Shown here piece by piece: positions 40,948 through 48,944 of a stretch of DNA of 49,055 bases (position 1 is its first letter; every line of letters begins with the position of its first letter). Origin of the DNA: Hinthialibacter sp964556895 (GTDB lineage: Bacteria > Hinthialibacterota > Hinthialibacteria > Hinthialibacterales > Hinthialibacteraceae); assembly GCA_964556895.1 (NCBI GenBank), contig CAZKYC010000026.1, positions 1 to 49,055 of the forward strand. The letters are read 5' to 3'. Both the position numbers and the translations under genes were made by a program. The notes under the pieces were generated by a model that was given only the letters and a program-made list of their open reading frames with translations, made no database searches and had not been told where the DNA came from.

Positions 40948-42462
40948 ATGCAACGGCAAATCATTGTTAGCGCAGACGATTATGAAGTGCGTATCGCTGT
41001 GCTGGAAAATTCAAAACTGGCGGAATACGCCGTAGAGCGGCGCGATGAACAACGCATCGTCGGCAATATCTACAAGGGCGTCGTCACCTCGATTATCCCC
41101 GGAATCGAAGCGGCGTTTATTGATATTGGCCTCGCCCGAAATGCCTTTCTCTATGTCAACGACCTTTATCCACAATTGGATGAATACGGCTATTTTTCTG
41201 AAGACGATTCGGGGGTAGATGAAGAAGAGTCATCATCTGAAACCAAACCCGAATTGCCGCCAGTCACCATTGGCGACCTGCTTCAAGAACATCAGGAGAT
41301 TATGGTCCAGTTATATAAAGAACCAATCGGCGCGAAGGGCAGCCGGGTTACGACCAATATTTCGCTGCCGGGGCGCTATACCGTCTTGCTTCCCTGCACC
41401 AGCCATATAGGGGTTTCAAGACGAATTGAAGATGAAGAAAAGCGCGAAGAGCTGAAAGAGACCATCTCAAACCAGCTGCCTGAATCAATGGGCGGTATTG
41501 TGCGAACCGCCGGCCTTGAAGCCGGTGAAGAGGATTTCAAGAAAGACATTGATCACTTGCGCGATGAGTGGGAGCGAATTGACCGCAAAAGCCAATCGTC
41601 TGGCGCACCCTCATTGGTCCATCAGGCGCCGGGCATGGTCTACCTGCTCATTCTAGACCTCATCAGCGAGGGCATTGACGAGTTAATCGTCGACGACCCC
41701 GCGCTGTATAGCGAAGTGGTTGAGTATGTCAAAATGCGGGCGCCGACTACCGTCCACCGCATTACCTTTTATGACGACTCGACCCCGGTTTTTCGAACCT
41801 ACGGCCTCGAAACAGACATCAGTAATTTACGCAGCCGTAAAGTCTGGCTCAAATGCGGCGGCTATATCGTGATTGATGAAACCGAAGCCATGACCGTCAT
41901 TGATGTAAATACAGGCCGCTACTTAGGCAAGCACAACCTCGAAGAGACTGTCTACAAAACCAACATCGACGCCGCCAGCGAGATCGTGCGCCAACTGAGG
42001 CTGCGCGACATCGGCGGTATCATCATCATTGATTTTATCGACATGAAAGAGAAAGAACATCAAGACCATCTGATGGCCCATCTAGAAGAACACCTGGTGC
42101 ACGACCGCTCACGCACCCATCTCTACCCGCTAACTGACTTGGGCCTGCTTCAAATGACGCGCAAGCGGGTGAGAAAAAGCCTCAATAAATCCCTGACCCA
42201 ACCGTGCCCCTACTGCAAACGCGAAGGCTTCATTCTTTCTACCGACACCATGATCGTCAATATCTTCCGCACTTTTGAAGAAATCTGTAAAGAAGAAGAC
42301 GCTAAAAGCGTCACCCTGCGCGTTCACCCCCGCATCGCCAAAAAAATTTTTGAAGGCAAAGCCGACCAACTGGCTTCGTTAGAGCAACACTACGGCGCCG
42401 AGCTCAAGATTCTGCCTGGCGAAGACCTTCACTTCGAACAAATCGTTGAGGAGATTTCATGA
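40948..42462 (+). CDS. rng: Ribonuclease G/E
   Basis: 504 residues from the ATG at 40948; a start 39 bases upstream would overlap the previous gene. The N-terminal S1 domain (GNIYKGVVTSIIPGIEAAFI) carries an acidic insertion near 90. The catalytic domain has VIDVNTGRYLGKHNLEETV and the metal-binding Asp in IIIIDFIDM. The zinc-link CPYCKREG is near 425. It cleaves single-stranded AU-rich RNA and matures rRNA. The short form, ending after the catalytic core and lacking a long scaffold tail, fits RNase G more than RNase E. Confidence 0.95.
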   Translation: MQRQIIVSADDYEVRIAVLENSKLAEYAVERRDEQRIVGNIYKGVVTSIIPGIEAAFIDIGLARNAFLYVNDLYPQLDEYGYFSEDDSGVDEEESSSETKPELPPVTIGDLLQEHQEIMVQLYKEPIGAKGSRVTTNISLPGRYTVLLPCTSHIGVSRRIEDEEKREELKETISNQLPESMGGIVRTAGLEAGEEDFKKDIDHLRDEWERIDRKSQSSGAPSLVHQAPGMVYLLILDLISEGIDELIVDDPALYSEVVEYVKMRAPTTVHRITFYDDSTPVFRTYGLETDISNLRSRKVWLKCGGYIVIDETEAMTVIDVNTGRYLGKHNLEETVYKTNIDAASEIVRQLRLRDIGGIIIIDFIDMKEKEHQDHLMAHLEEHLVHDRSRTHLYPLTDLGLLQMTRKRVRKSLNKSLTQPCPYCKREGFILSTDTMIVNIFRTFEEICKEEDAKSVTLRVHPRIAKKIFEGKADQLASLEQHYGAELKILPGEDLHFEQIVEEIS

Positions 42463-43373
42463 AGCGGTCGCCTGAAACCATGGCGTCGCTGTTGACCGAA
42501 CAACGCAACCCCCATTCGGAAAACATCGACACAATGTCAACCCGAGAGATTCTTGAAGTCATTCATCAAGAAGACAAGATCGCGGTTCAAGCGGTAGAAC
42601 AGGCGCTGCCGCAAATCGAAAAAGCCGTAGAACATGTCGTAAACGCGTTTCAAGCCAATGGGCGCCTGTTTTATTTCGGCGCGGGAACCAGCGGACGGCT
42701 GGGCGTGTTAGACGCCTCTGAATGCCCGCCGACATTCGGTGTTGGTCCGGAGATGGTCCAGGGCGTGATCGCCGGCGGCTGGGACGCCCTGCGCAAAGCG
42801 GTTGAACGGGCGGAAGATTTCCCAGACGAAGGCGCCAAAGCAGTCGCGGAACACAACATTGGCGGCAATGACGTCGCGATCGGCATCGCCGCGTCTGGGT
42901 TGACCCCGTTCGTTCACGGGGCGTTGGCTGAAGCCAAAAAGCGGGGCGCCAAGACGGCGTTTATCACCTGCCACTCAAACCCTGACCACATGCCGGATGT
43001 CGATGTAGTGGTTCAGATCATCGTTGGCCCTGAAGTGGTCACAGGCTCCACCCGCATGAAGGCCGGGACCGTCACCAAACTGGCGCTAAATATGATAACC
43101 ACGACGGCGATGATTCGAATTGGTAAGGTATTTCACAACCTGATGGTCGACCTCAAAGCGACCAATTTCAAGTTAGAAGACCGCTCAAGGCGAATCATAA
43201 CCATGCTGACAGGTTTGTCATACGACGAAGCGATCACGCTGATCCAAAAGGCCAATGGCCAGCTGAAAACGGCTCTGGTGATGCACTATCTGGATGTTGA
43301 CCGCGAGACGGCAGAAGCGCATATCAACCACCACAATGGCCGCATTCAAGACGTGATCCCGCGAACTGACTGA
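42459..43373 (+). CDS. murQ: N-acetylmuramic acid 6-phosphate etherase
   Basis: 304 residues. The SIS domain has FYFGAGTSGRLGVLDASECPPTFG with the catalytic Glu. Also present are IGIAASGLTPFVHGAL and GSTRMKAGTVTKLALNMITT. It converts MurNAc-6P to GlcNAc-6P plus lactate in peptidoglycan recycling. Its start overlaps the rng stop by four bases, an unusual pairing; no MurNAc transporter or anmK gene is adjacent. It is the last gene of the radical SAM-rng-murQ unit. Confidence 0.96.
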   Translation: MKRSPETMASLLTEQRNPHSENIDTMSTREILEVIHQEDKIAVQAVEQALPQIEKAVEHVVNAFQANGRLFYFGAGTSGRLGVLDASECPPTFGVGPEMVQGVIAGGWDALRKAVERAEDFPDEGAKAVAEHNIGGNDVAIGIAASGLTPFVHGALAEAKKRGAKTAFITCHSNPDHMPDVDVVVQIIVGPEVVTGSTRMKAGTVTKLALNMITTTAMIRIGKVFHNLMVDLKATNFKLEDRSRRIITMLTGLSYDEAITLIQKANGQLKTALVMHYLDVDRETAEAHINHHNGRIQDVIPRTD

Positions 43374-43440
43374 CAAAACAGGATCCCTTATCTCGAATTT
43401 GCATTCATTCACACCGCGTAAGTTTTGCAAATTTGGGTTA

Positions 43441-43468
43441 TTGCTAAATATGTTGCTCGTGGTATAAT
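43441..43468 (+). promoter_or_regulatory. Extended -10 promoter for the membrane protein/fliA unit
   Basis: TTGCTA (43441-43446), 16-bp spacer, TATAAT (43463-43468) preceded by TGG, which makes an extended -10. The gene start lies 28 bases downstream of the -10. Confidence 0.7.
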
Positions 43469-43496
43469 TCAAAAAACTCTATGCGCTTATTTGATA

Positions 43497-43982
43497 ATGG
43501 ACAAAGTTAGGTTATATAAAGAAATCGCACAGATGAAACAGCGCCTGTTCGCTGTCACTGCCTGTATTGGCTTGATTCTTGTAATTTTAGGCACGGTGAT
43601 TGGCAATGGGATGGATTTTAACATCCTATTGAGAAACGCGATTTTAGGCTTGTTAGGGTTTGGACTACTAGGCTATTTATGGGGCATCTATTATGAACAT
43701 ATTGCCGAACCAGCGCTAGTTGAGTCACACCGAGAAGAAGCCAAACAGCGAATGGAAGATCTCAAAGGCGACCCGAATAAACGGTTCATTCTCGATATGA
43801 GCGTTGACGAAGTTCAGCCCAACATGATCTCGATTTCGGCGGTTCACAACAACGACGGTGCTCTATTGGTGCGTGAAGGCGCTAAACTAACTGAACGAAT
43901 GATTCAAAACCTACGCGACAATGGTATCTCATCCATCAAAGTTGAAGGTCAACATCGCCAGGTCGCTAATGATGAATTTTAG
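43497..43982 (+). CDS. Small membrane protein with HD-GYP-associated-type domain
   Basis: 161 residues from the ATG at 43497, just downstream of a good promoter; an earlier in-frame start at 43425 would lie upstream of that promoter. Two membrane helices (about 17-35 and 45-65) are followed by a short coil. A soluble domain with the pattern NNDGALLVREGAKLTERMIQNLRDNGISSIKVEG resembles the domain commonly found before HD-GYP phosphodiesterases and in flagellum-linked proteins. No catalytic domain is present. Its position before the FliA-type sigma gene suggests a motility or signalling role. The call is tentative. Confidence 0.6.
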   Translation: MDKVRLYKEIAQMKQRLFAVTACIGLILVILGTVIGNGMDFNILLRNAILGLLGFGLLGYLWGIYYEHIAEPALVESHREEAKQRMEDLKGDPNKRFILDMSVDEVQPNMISISAVHNNDGALLVREGAKLTERMIQNLRDNGISSIKVEGQHRQVANDEF

Positions 43983-44040
43983 TGAAATCGTTGTACACTC
44001 ATATACACTGAATTGAACGCTGAGTCAGGATGTTTCGCCG

Positions 44041-44853
44041 ATGCGCTATTACGATGTCGTTCGCGAGAAGATTTCTTCAGAAGAAGAAAGCCGCTTGTGG
44101 GTCGAATATACCAAAAACAACGACTTTGATGCGCGTGAAAAACTCGCTGAGAAATACATTCACTTGGTCAAATACGTCATCAACCGAATGTTAAGCGTCT
44201 CGCATATCGAAAGCGAAGTGCTTGATTACGATGACTTATATTCCTGCGGAGTGATGGGGCTATTATCGGCCATCGACAATTTTGACCCCCTTCGTGAAGT
44301 CAAATTTGTAACCTACGCCATCCCCCGAATCAAAGGCTCCATTATTGACGAGCTGCGCTCAGTTGATTGGATTCCCCGGTCGTTGCGCCAACAGGTCAAC
44401 AAACTGCAAAGCGCGTTCGCCGAGATGGAGAAAGAACTGCAACGGCCCGCCAGCGAAACCGAGCTGGCAGAGAAACTCGAAGTTGAAGTCCATGAATTAA
44501 ACAAACTGCTTCATCACGCCAGCCGCGCCGCTTTATTGTCGCTTGATGAAGTCTTACGAATCTCTGACGACGGCACCGCGACGCGCGCTGAAGTAACGCC
44601 GTCGCCTAAAATCAACGACCCGCGCGACCAGATTCAAAAAGAAGAGATCATCGAACTGCTGACCCAAGCCATCGAAAACCTGCCCGAAAAAGAGCGTCTT
44701 GTCGTCGTTATGTACTATAATGATGAGTTAACATTACGCGAAATTGGCGAAGTTCTCGGCGTGACCGAATCGCGCGTCTGCCAGTTACACACCAAGGCCA
44801 TGCTGAGGCTTCGCGGCAAATTAAGCGCCTGGCAACAGGATATGGCAGTCTAA
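44041..44853 (+). CDS. fliA: FliA/WhiG-type sigma factor
   Basis: 270 residues. Regions 2 (YIHLVKYVINRM, DYDDLYSCGVMGLLSAIDNF, VKFVTYAIPRIKGSIIDELR), 3 (DWIPRSLRQQVNKLQSAF) and 4 (LPEKERLVVVMYYNDELTLR, EIGEVLGVTESRVCQLHTKA) all show the FliA pattern, especially the RIKGSIIDELR and VDWIPRSLR segments. FliA directs late flagellar and chemotaxis genes; in non-motile bacteria the same type controls other programmes. No flagellar structural gene or FlgM is in the window. The two small genes that follow have the character of flagellar-cluster followers of fliA. Confidence 0.92.
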   Translation: MRYYDVVREKISSEEESRLWVEYTKNNDFDAREKLAEKYIHLVKYVINRMLSVSHIESEVLDYDDLYSCGVMGLLSAIDNFDPLREVKFVTYAIPRIKGSIIDELRSVDWIPRSLRQQVNKLQSAFAEMEKELQRPASETELAEKLEVEVHELNKLLHHASRAALLSLDEVLRISDDGTATRAEVTPSPKINDPRDQIQKEEIIELLTQAIENLPEKERLVVVMYYNDELTLREIGEVLGVTESRVCQLHTKAMLRLRGKLSAWQQDMAV

Positions 44854-44886
44854 TCCCTAGTCGAGAATTCTGTCGGAGTCGGCGCG

Positions 44887-45216
44887 ATGAGGCTGGTTGA
44901 CCTACAAAACCAAATGGCGAACATCCTGTTGAACCAACAGTTTGGCCAAGCGTCAGCCCAGGCCAACCAAGGGCCAATCAGTCCGTCCGCCGTTAACCAA
45001 GCATTCCAGGAAGAAGTGCGCGAAGAACAAGAGACCGTACAAGAAGGCGAAGAAACCGACGAAAAAGACGCCATTCGCGAAGATGACGAAAACCGATCCT
45101 CTCGCCGCGAACAACGCATGAAACGACGCGCAACGCCCGAAGAAGAAAAAGAAGAGGCCCAAAAACAGCGCGTGAAAGACGGAATTCACGGAAACTATCT
45201 TGACGTTCAGGGGTAG
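44887..45216 (+). CDS. Small highly charged hypothetical protein after fliA
   Basis: 109 residues. A short amphipathic N terminus (MRLVDLQNQMANILLNQQFG) leads to a strongly acidic then basic, Gln/Glu/Arg-rich helix with no Cys or Trp. It is probably a coiled coil or partly disordered. No family is recognised with confidence. The 33-base gap after fliA and 54-base gap before the next gene suggest co-transcription. GGAG stands upstream of the ATG. Confidence 0.6.
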   Translation: MRLVDLQNQMANILLNQQFGQASAQANQGPISPSAVNQAFQEEVREEQETVQEGEETDEKDAIREDDENRSSRREQRMKRRATPEEEKEEAQKQRVKDGIHGNYLDVQG

Positions 45217-45270
45217 GCCGTTAAGATTACTCCATACCGTATTTATTGAATGTGTGTTTGAGGGACAAGC

Positions 45271-45798
45271 ATGACGTTGATTGAGGGAGTTCTTCTCCTG
45301 CTGACTCTTGGTCTGTTTTTATGGATGTATCAGCTCAAGCGGCAGATGCGTGAATTGTTGCGTGAGAAAGAAAGCCAGCCTGAAATCCCCAAGACGCTCA
45401 CCGCCCGCGACATTGAAATCCTTCAAAACACACTGGCCGATTTGGTTTCGAATATCGAGTATTACACCGAGTCTCAACTGCAAAAAATTAACCTTCAAAG
45501 CGAGGCGGTTCGAACCATTAGCCGCCGGGTTACAGAGCGGCTAGAAACCGCCCAGGCTTCACTCAACCAGACCATCGCCGAGAAACAAGAGGCGCTGGTT
45601 TCAAACCAAGTGACCGAAATGCCTCAACCCGCGGCAACCGCTCGCGTCACTCCCCTGCCGACTCGCGGTCTCGGCGGTAATCACCGCGACAAAGACCGCA
45701 TCATCGAACTCCACCGCCAAGGCTGGCCCGCCGATCAGATCGCCAAAGAGTTACGCCTGAACAAAGGCGAAGTACAATTGATTGTAAACTTGGCATAA
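45271..45798 (+). CDS. Membrane-anchored coiled-coil protein with C-terminal HTH (DUF6115-like)
   Basis: 175 residues. An N-terminal membrane helix (about 3-20) is followed by a coiled coil (about 20-115), a Pro/Thr-rich linker, and a helix-turn-helix-like end: RIIELHRQGWPADQIAKELR, then LNKGEVQLIVNLA. This layout is seen in DUF6115-type proteins encoded next to sigma-D/FliA in flagellar clusters of other bacteria; that link is from memory of the family. GAGGGA precedes the ATG. It may tether a regulator to the membrane. Confidence 0.65.
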   Translation: MTLIEGVLLLLTLGLFLWMYQLKRQMRELLREKESQPEIPKTLTARDIEILQNTLADLVSNIEYYTESQLQKINLQSEAVRTISRRVTERLETAQASLNQTIAEKQEALVSNQVTEMPQPAATARVTPLPTRGLGGNHRDKDRIIELHRQGWPADQIAKELRLNKGEVQLIVNLA

Positions 45799-45866
45799 AC
45801 TCACCCGGCTAGTTCAATTCTGATCAATCCTTATAATGCTCGTATTCATATTTGTTGAAGAAAATT

Positions 45867-46967
45867 ATGTCCAACTCAATTGAACACATAGAAGAAAAAG
45901 TCAAAAACGGCGAACGTATCACCGACGACGAAGCGCTGGTTCTCTATCACACGCCAAACATCCACGCCCTGGGGCGAATGGCTGAGATTGTTCGCCAACG
46001 ATGGAATGGCAACAAAGCCTATTACATCGTCAATCGACACATCAATTACAGCAATGTTTGTGTAGACGACTGCAAGTTTTGCGCCTTCGCGCGCAAGCCG
46101 GGCGAAGACCAAGGCTTCGAATATTCCATTGATGAAATGATACGGCGCGCTGACGAAGGCGTCGAGCAGGGCGCGATAGAGTTTCATATTGTTGGCGGCC
46201 TTCATCCTGATTTACCGTATTCGTATTACCTCGACATGCTGCGCGCGCTGAAAGAGCGCCACCCTCATGTTCATTTGAAATGCTTCACCGCCGTCGAGAT
46301 CTCTCACTTCGCCCGTATGAGCGACAAACCAATCAAAGAGGTATTAAACGACCTGGTTGACGCAGGGCTGGGTTCCCTGCCCGGCGGCGGCGCCGAGATG
46401 TTCTCTGAGCGCGTCCGCGACAAAATGTGTCCAGGAAAATTGTACGTCGATGAGTGGCTCGAAGTTCACCGCACGGCGCACGGCATGGGGTTAAACAGCA
46501 ACGCGACGATGTTATACGGCCACGTCGAACAGCCGGAAGAAATCATTGACCACTTATCTCACTTGCGGCCCCTTCAAGACGAGACCAAGGGGTTTATGAC
46601 GTTCATCCCACTTCATTTTCAACCCCAAAACACCCGTTTGACCGGCGTGTTGGGCACAGGCATGAAAGACCTGCGGGTTCACGCGGTTTCTCGAATTTAT
46701 CTAGATAACTTCCCGCATATTAAATCCTATTGGACAATGCTTGGTGTGAAGGCTGCCCAGGTTATGCTTCGCTTTGGCGCTGACGATTTCGACGGAACGG
46801 TCATCGACGAAAAGATCGTCCACATGGCGGGGTCTGCCTCGCCTAAAATGTTGACGGTCTCGACGATTCGTCGGTTGATCGAAGAAGCCGGGCGCGAACC
46901 CGTCGAACGCGATACTCTGTTTGCCCCTGTGGAGCGAACCACTCCCTTGCCTGCCGTAGTGGCGTAA
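45867..46967 (+). CDS. mqnE: Aminofutalosine synthase
   Basis: 366 residues from the ATG at 45867, with GAAGAAA before it; a TTG 15 bases upstream is in frame. The radical SAM motif is CVDDCKFCAF (Cys65, Cys69, Cys72). MqnE-type features are IEFHIVGGLHPDLPYSYY, GLGSLPGGGAEMFSERVR, NATMLYGHVEQPEEI and FMTFIPLHFQPQNTRL. It joins SAM-derived adenosyl to 3-[(1-carboxyvinyl)oxy]benzoate to make aminofutalosine, so the organism makes menaquinone by the futalosine route. No other mqn gene is adjacent. A possible -10 (TATAAT, 45832-45837) lacks a clear -35. Confidence 0.94.
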   Translation: MSNSIEHIEEKVKNGERITDDEALVLYHTPNIHALGRMAEIVRQRWNGNKAYYIVNRHINYSNVCVDDCKFCAFARKPGEDQGFEYSIDEMIRRADEGVEQGAIEFHIVGGLHPDLPYSYYLDMLRALKERHPHVHLKCFTAVEISHFARMSDKPIKEVLNDLVDAGLGSLPGGGAEMFSERVRDKMCPGKLYVDEWLEVHRTAHGMGLNSNATMLYGHVEQPEEIIDHLSHLRPLQDETKGFMTFIPLHFQPQNTRLTGVLGTGMKDLRVHAVSRIYLDNFPHIKSYWTMLGVKAAQVMLRFGADDFDGTVIDEKIVHMAGSASPKMLTVSTIRRLIEEAGREPVERDTLFAPVERTTPLPAVVA

Positions 46968-46979
46968 GATGATGCATCC

Positions 46980-48314
46980 ATGACAACGATCTCCAGCGAA
47001 TGGAAAAACATCGATGTAATTCTCTTTGACATGGACGGCGTCATCACCAGCGAAGAAGCCTACTGGGACGCCGCTGGCCTTACCATACGCGAGTTGCTCG
47101 AAAGCCCCGGCTATCTTGGGTTAAACCCCACCCTGTACACCCCAGTCGTCGACCTGTTCTATCAAAGGCTAAGCAAGTCGTCTCGTGTGGAATGGCGAAA
47201 ATACCTGCCCGAAAAATTAATTGGCGCCTGCAAGTCGCGCGGCATCAACAACAATTGGGACCTGGCGTATCTCGTTGTTGGTTTGTACCTCGCGCCAATT
47301 TTTTCACCAGTATTTAATTACTTGACGGCAACAAATAGCGACCCAACCTATTTAAAATCACTGCCAGATGATTCAGATATTCTTAAAGAACTAAACCGCG
47401 TTGATGAAACGTCATTAAAAGACAATCTGTCTCCCATTTGGGGCCGTCTCAGCCAATGCAGTAAGAATGACAGACCGGCAGAAATTCTACGCAGCCAAGA
47501 CATGCACCTTTGGGGCGATTATTTTCGCGCCATTGGCCGCAATATTGTCCCCATTACCAAACCCGAAAAGTTACTTTTCGACGAAATTGGCAACGAAGCG
47601 CGTGGACTCGAACTCATTGACGCAGTCAACACTCTGGTCATCGGCGACAACCAAGACCGCGGCGCGTGGTTTGACCGCTCAGCGCCTTTGTGGAATGATT
47701 GCCGCTCATTGTTCCAAGGCTGGTACTTAGGTGAAGCCCTATACGAAGAAACCTACCGGGAACCACTGCCCTACCGCCCTAAGCCAGGGCTGATTCATAA
47801 AGAAGAACCCTTATTAGGGCGAGAAGCCACCCACAATTGTTTAACTCGACTAAAAGACGCAGGATTCACTCTGGGCGTCGCGACAGGCCGGCCTCGTAAT
47901 GAAATCCTCACTCCATTAGACCGCTGGGGCATGCTTGCGTATTTTGGTGTAGACCGAATCGCCACCCACGACGAAGCCGAAAAGGCCGAGGCCGAACTCA
48001 AATCTCTTGGCCTCAACCACCAACTGAGCAAACCTCATCCTTATATCTTTTTACGCGCCCGCTATCCAGAAAAATCTCCTCTACAAATCGTTGAGATGGC
48101 TGAAAACCCTCCCGAAGAACTCAGAAATACACTGATCGTTGGCGACGCCCAAGCCGACATTTGGGCTGCCCAAAAAATCAAGTCACCCTGCGTTGCGGTT
48201 TTAACCGGGGCGTCAGGAAAGGCCAATCCACAAGCACTCAGAGAGTCAAACCCCGACGTAATCTGTGACAATCTTATCGAACTGACAGAACAATTGTTAG
48301 AAATCAAAAAATAA
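46980..48314 (+). CDS. HAD-superfamily hydrolase with very large cap insertion
   Basis: 444 residues, about twice a typical HAD phosphatase. Motif I is FDMDGVIT (Asp17, Asp19). Motif II lies in LGVATGRPRNE (about 300), the motif III Lys in SKPHPYIFLRA, and motif IV in LIVGDAQADIWAA. All catalytic motifs are present, so it should be active. Between motifs I and II lie about 270 residues instead of the usual 60-100. They are largely helical, with no membrane segment and no recognised domain. It is probably a phosphatase or phosphoglycolate-like enzyme with an unusual specificity cap. It follows mqnE by 12 bases. Confidence 0.85.
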   Translation: MTTISSEWKNIDVILFDMDGVITSEEAYWDAAGLTIRELLESPGYLGLNPTLYTPVVDLFYQRLSKSSRVEWRKYLPEKLIGACKSRGINNNWDLAYLVVGLYLAPIFSPVFNYLTATNSDPTYLKSLPDDSDILKELNRVDETSLKDNLSPIWGRLSQCSKNDRPAEILRSQDMHLWGDYFRAIGRNIVPITKPEKLLFDEIGNEARGLELIDAVNTLVIGDNQDRGAWFDRSAPLWNDCRSLFQGWYLGEALYEETYREPLPYRPKPGLIHKEEPLLGREATHNCLTRLKDAGFTLGVATGRPRNEILTPLDRWGMLAYFGVDRIATHDEAEKAEAELKSLGLNHQLSKPHPYIFLRARYPEKSPLQIVEMAENPPEELRNTLIVGDAQADIWAAQKIKSPCVAVLTGASGKANPQALRESNPDVICDNLIELTEQLLEIKK

Positions 48315-48432
48315 TCACAAAGAAAACACTAGTGATTTAGTTTGATTTCACAGCCCCATTATAAACATATGCTTGTTTTGGAAATTAAACTTAACTAAAA
48401 TTATTATGAAAACTTATATTCCATAATTCTTA

Positions 48433-48447
48433 AACTATGTTATAGTT
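48433..48447 (+). promoter_or_regulatory. Inverted repeat over a -10 element, candidate Rrf2 operator
   Basis: AACTAT-GTT-ATAGTT is a perfect 6-bp inverted repeat with a 3-base spacer. It includes TATAGT (48441-48446), a plausible -10 for the Rrf2 gene starting at 48489. Such overlap is typical of autorepression. Confidence 0.45.
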
Positions 48448-48488
48448 AAATTGTTAACGTACTGGCACACTACAGAGGTGAAGACATC

Positions 48489-48944
48489 ATGAGGATTTCA
48501 GCAAAAGGTGAATATGCCATACTGGCGATGTTAGATCTCGCCCAATCTTTCGACACCGAAGAAGTCAGAACCCTCGAACAAATTTCCACAGAACAATGCG
48601 TGCCTCACCCCTTTCTTGTTCAAATCTTACTTGAATTAAAGCGGTCTGGCCTAGTTGAAAGCCGGCGCGGCGCTGGCGGTGGATACCGTTTAGCCAAACA
48701 CCCGCGTGATATCTGTTTAGGTGAAGTCATCACGCTAATAGACGGTCCGCTCCTTCCCTTTAAATGCAGTGACAATGGCTCCAGCAAAGAACAGGCGGCG
48801 TGCGCTCATAAAACCACAGGGTGCGCCCTACGCTCAGTCTGGAGCGATGTTCGCGACGCAATAGTGACAGTCATCGACGGCGTGTCGTTTGAAGAACTCG
48901 CCAAACGGCAAGAGAATATAAATTCGCCCATGTACTATATATAA
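48489..48944 (+). CDS. Rrf2-family transcriptional regulator, probable Fe-S type
   Basis: 151 residues. A winged helix N terminus is clear: MRISAKGEYAILAMLDLAQS, QCVPHPFLVQILLELKRSGL, SRRGAGGGYRLAK. Three cysteines in the C-terminal part (Cys93, Cys105, Cys112) sit where IscR, NsrR and RsrR-like members bind a [2Fe-2S] or [4Fe-4S] cluster; the spacing (11 and 6 residues between) is longer than in IscR. Cys37 and Cys76 are additional. It probably senses Fe-S status, NO or redox. It stands alone, with no isc/suf genes visible, behind the inverted repeat at 48433-48447. GAGGTGAAG precedes the ATG. Confidence 0.9.
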   Translation: MRISAKGEYAILAMLDLAQSFDTEEVRTLEQISTEQCVPHPFLVQILLELKRSGLVESRRGAGGGYRLAKHPRDICLGEVITLIDGPLLPFKCSDNGSSKEQAACAHKTTGCALRSVWSDVRDAIVTVIDGVSFEELAKRQENINSPMYYI

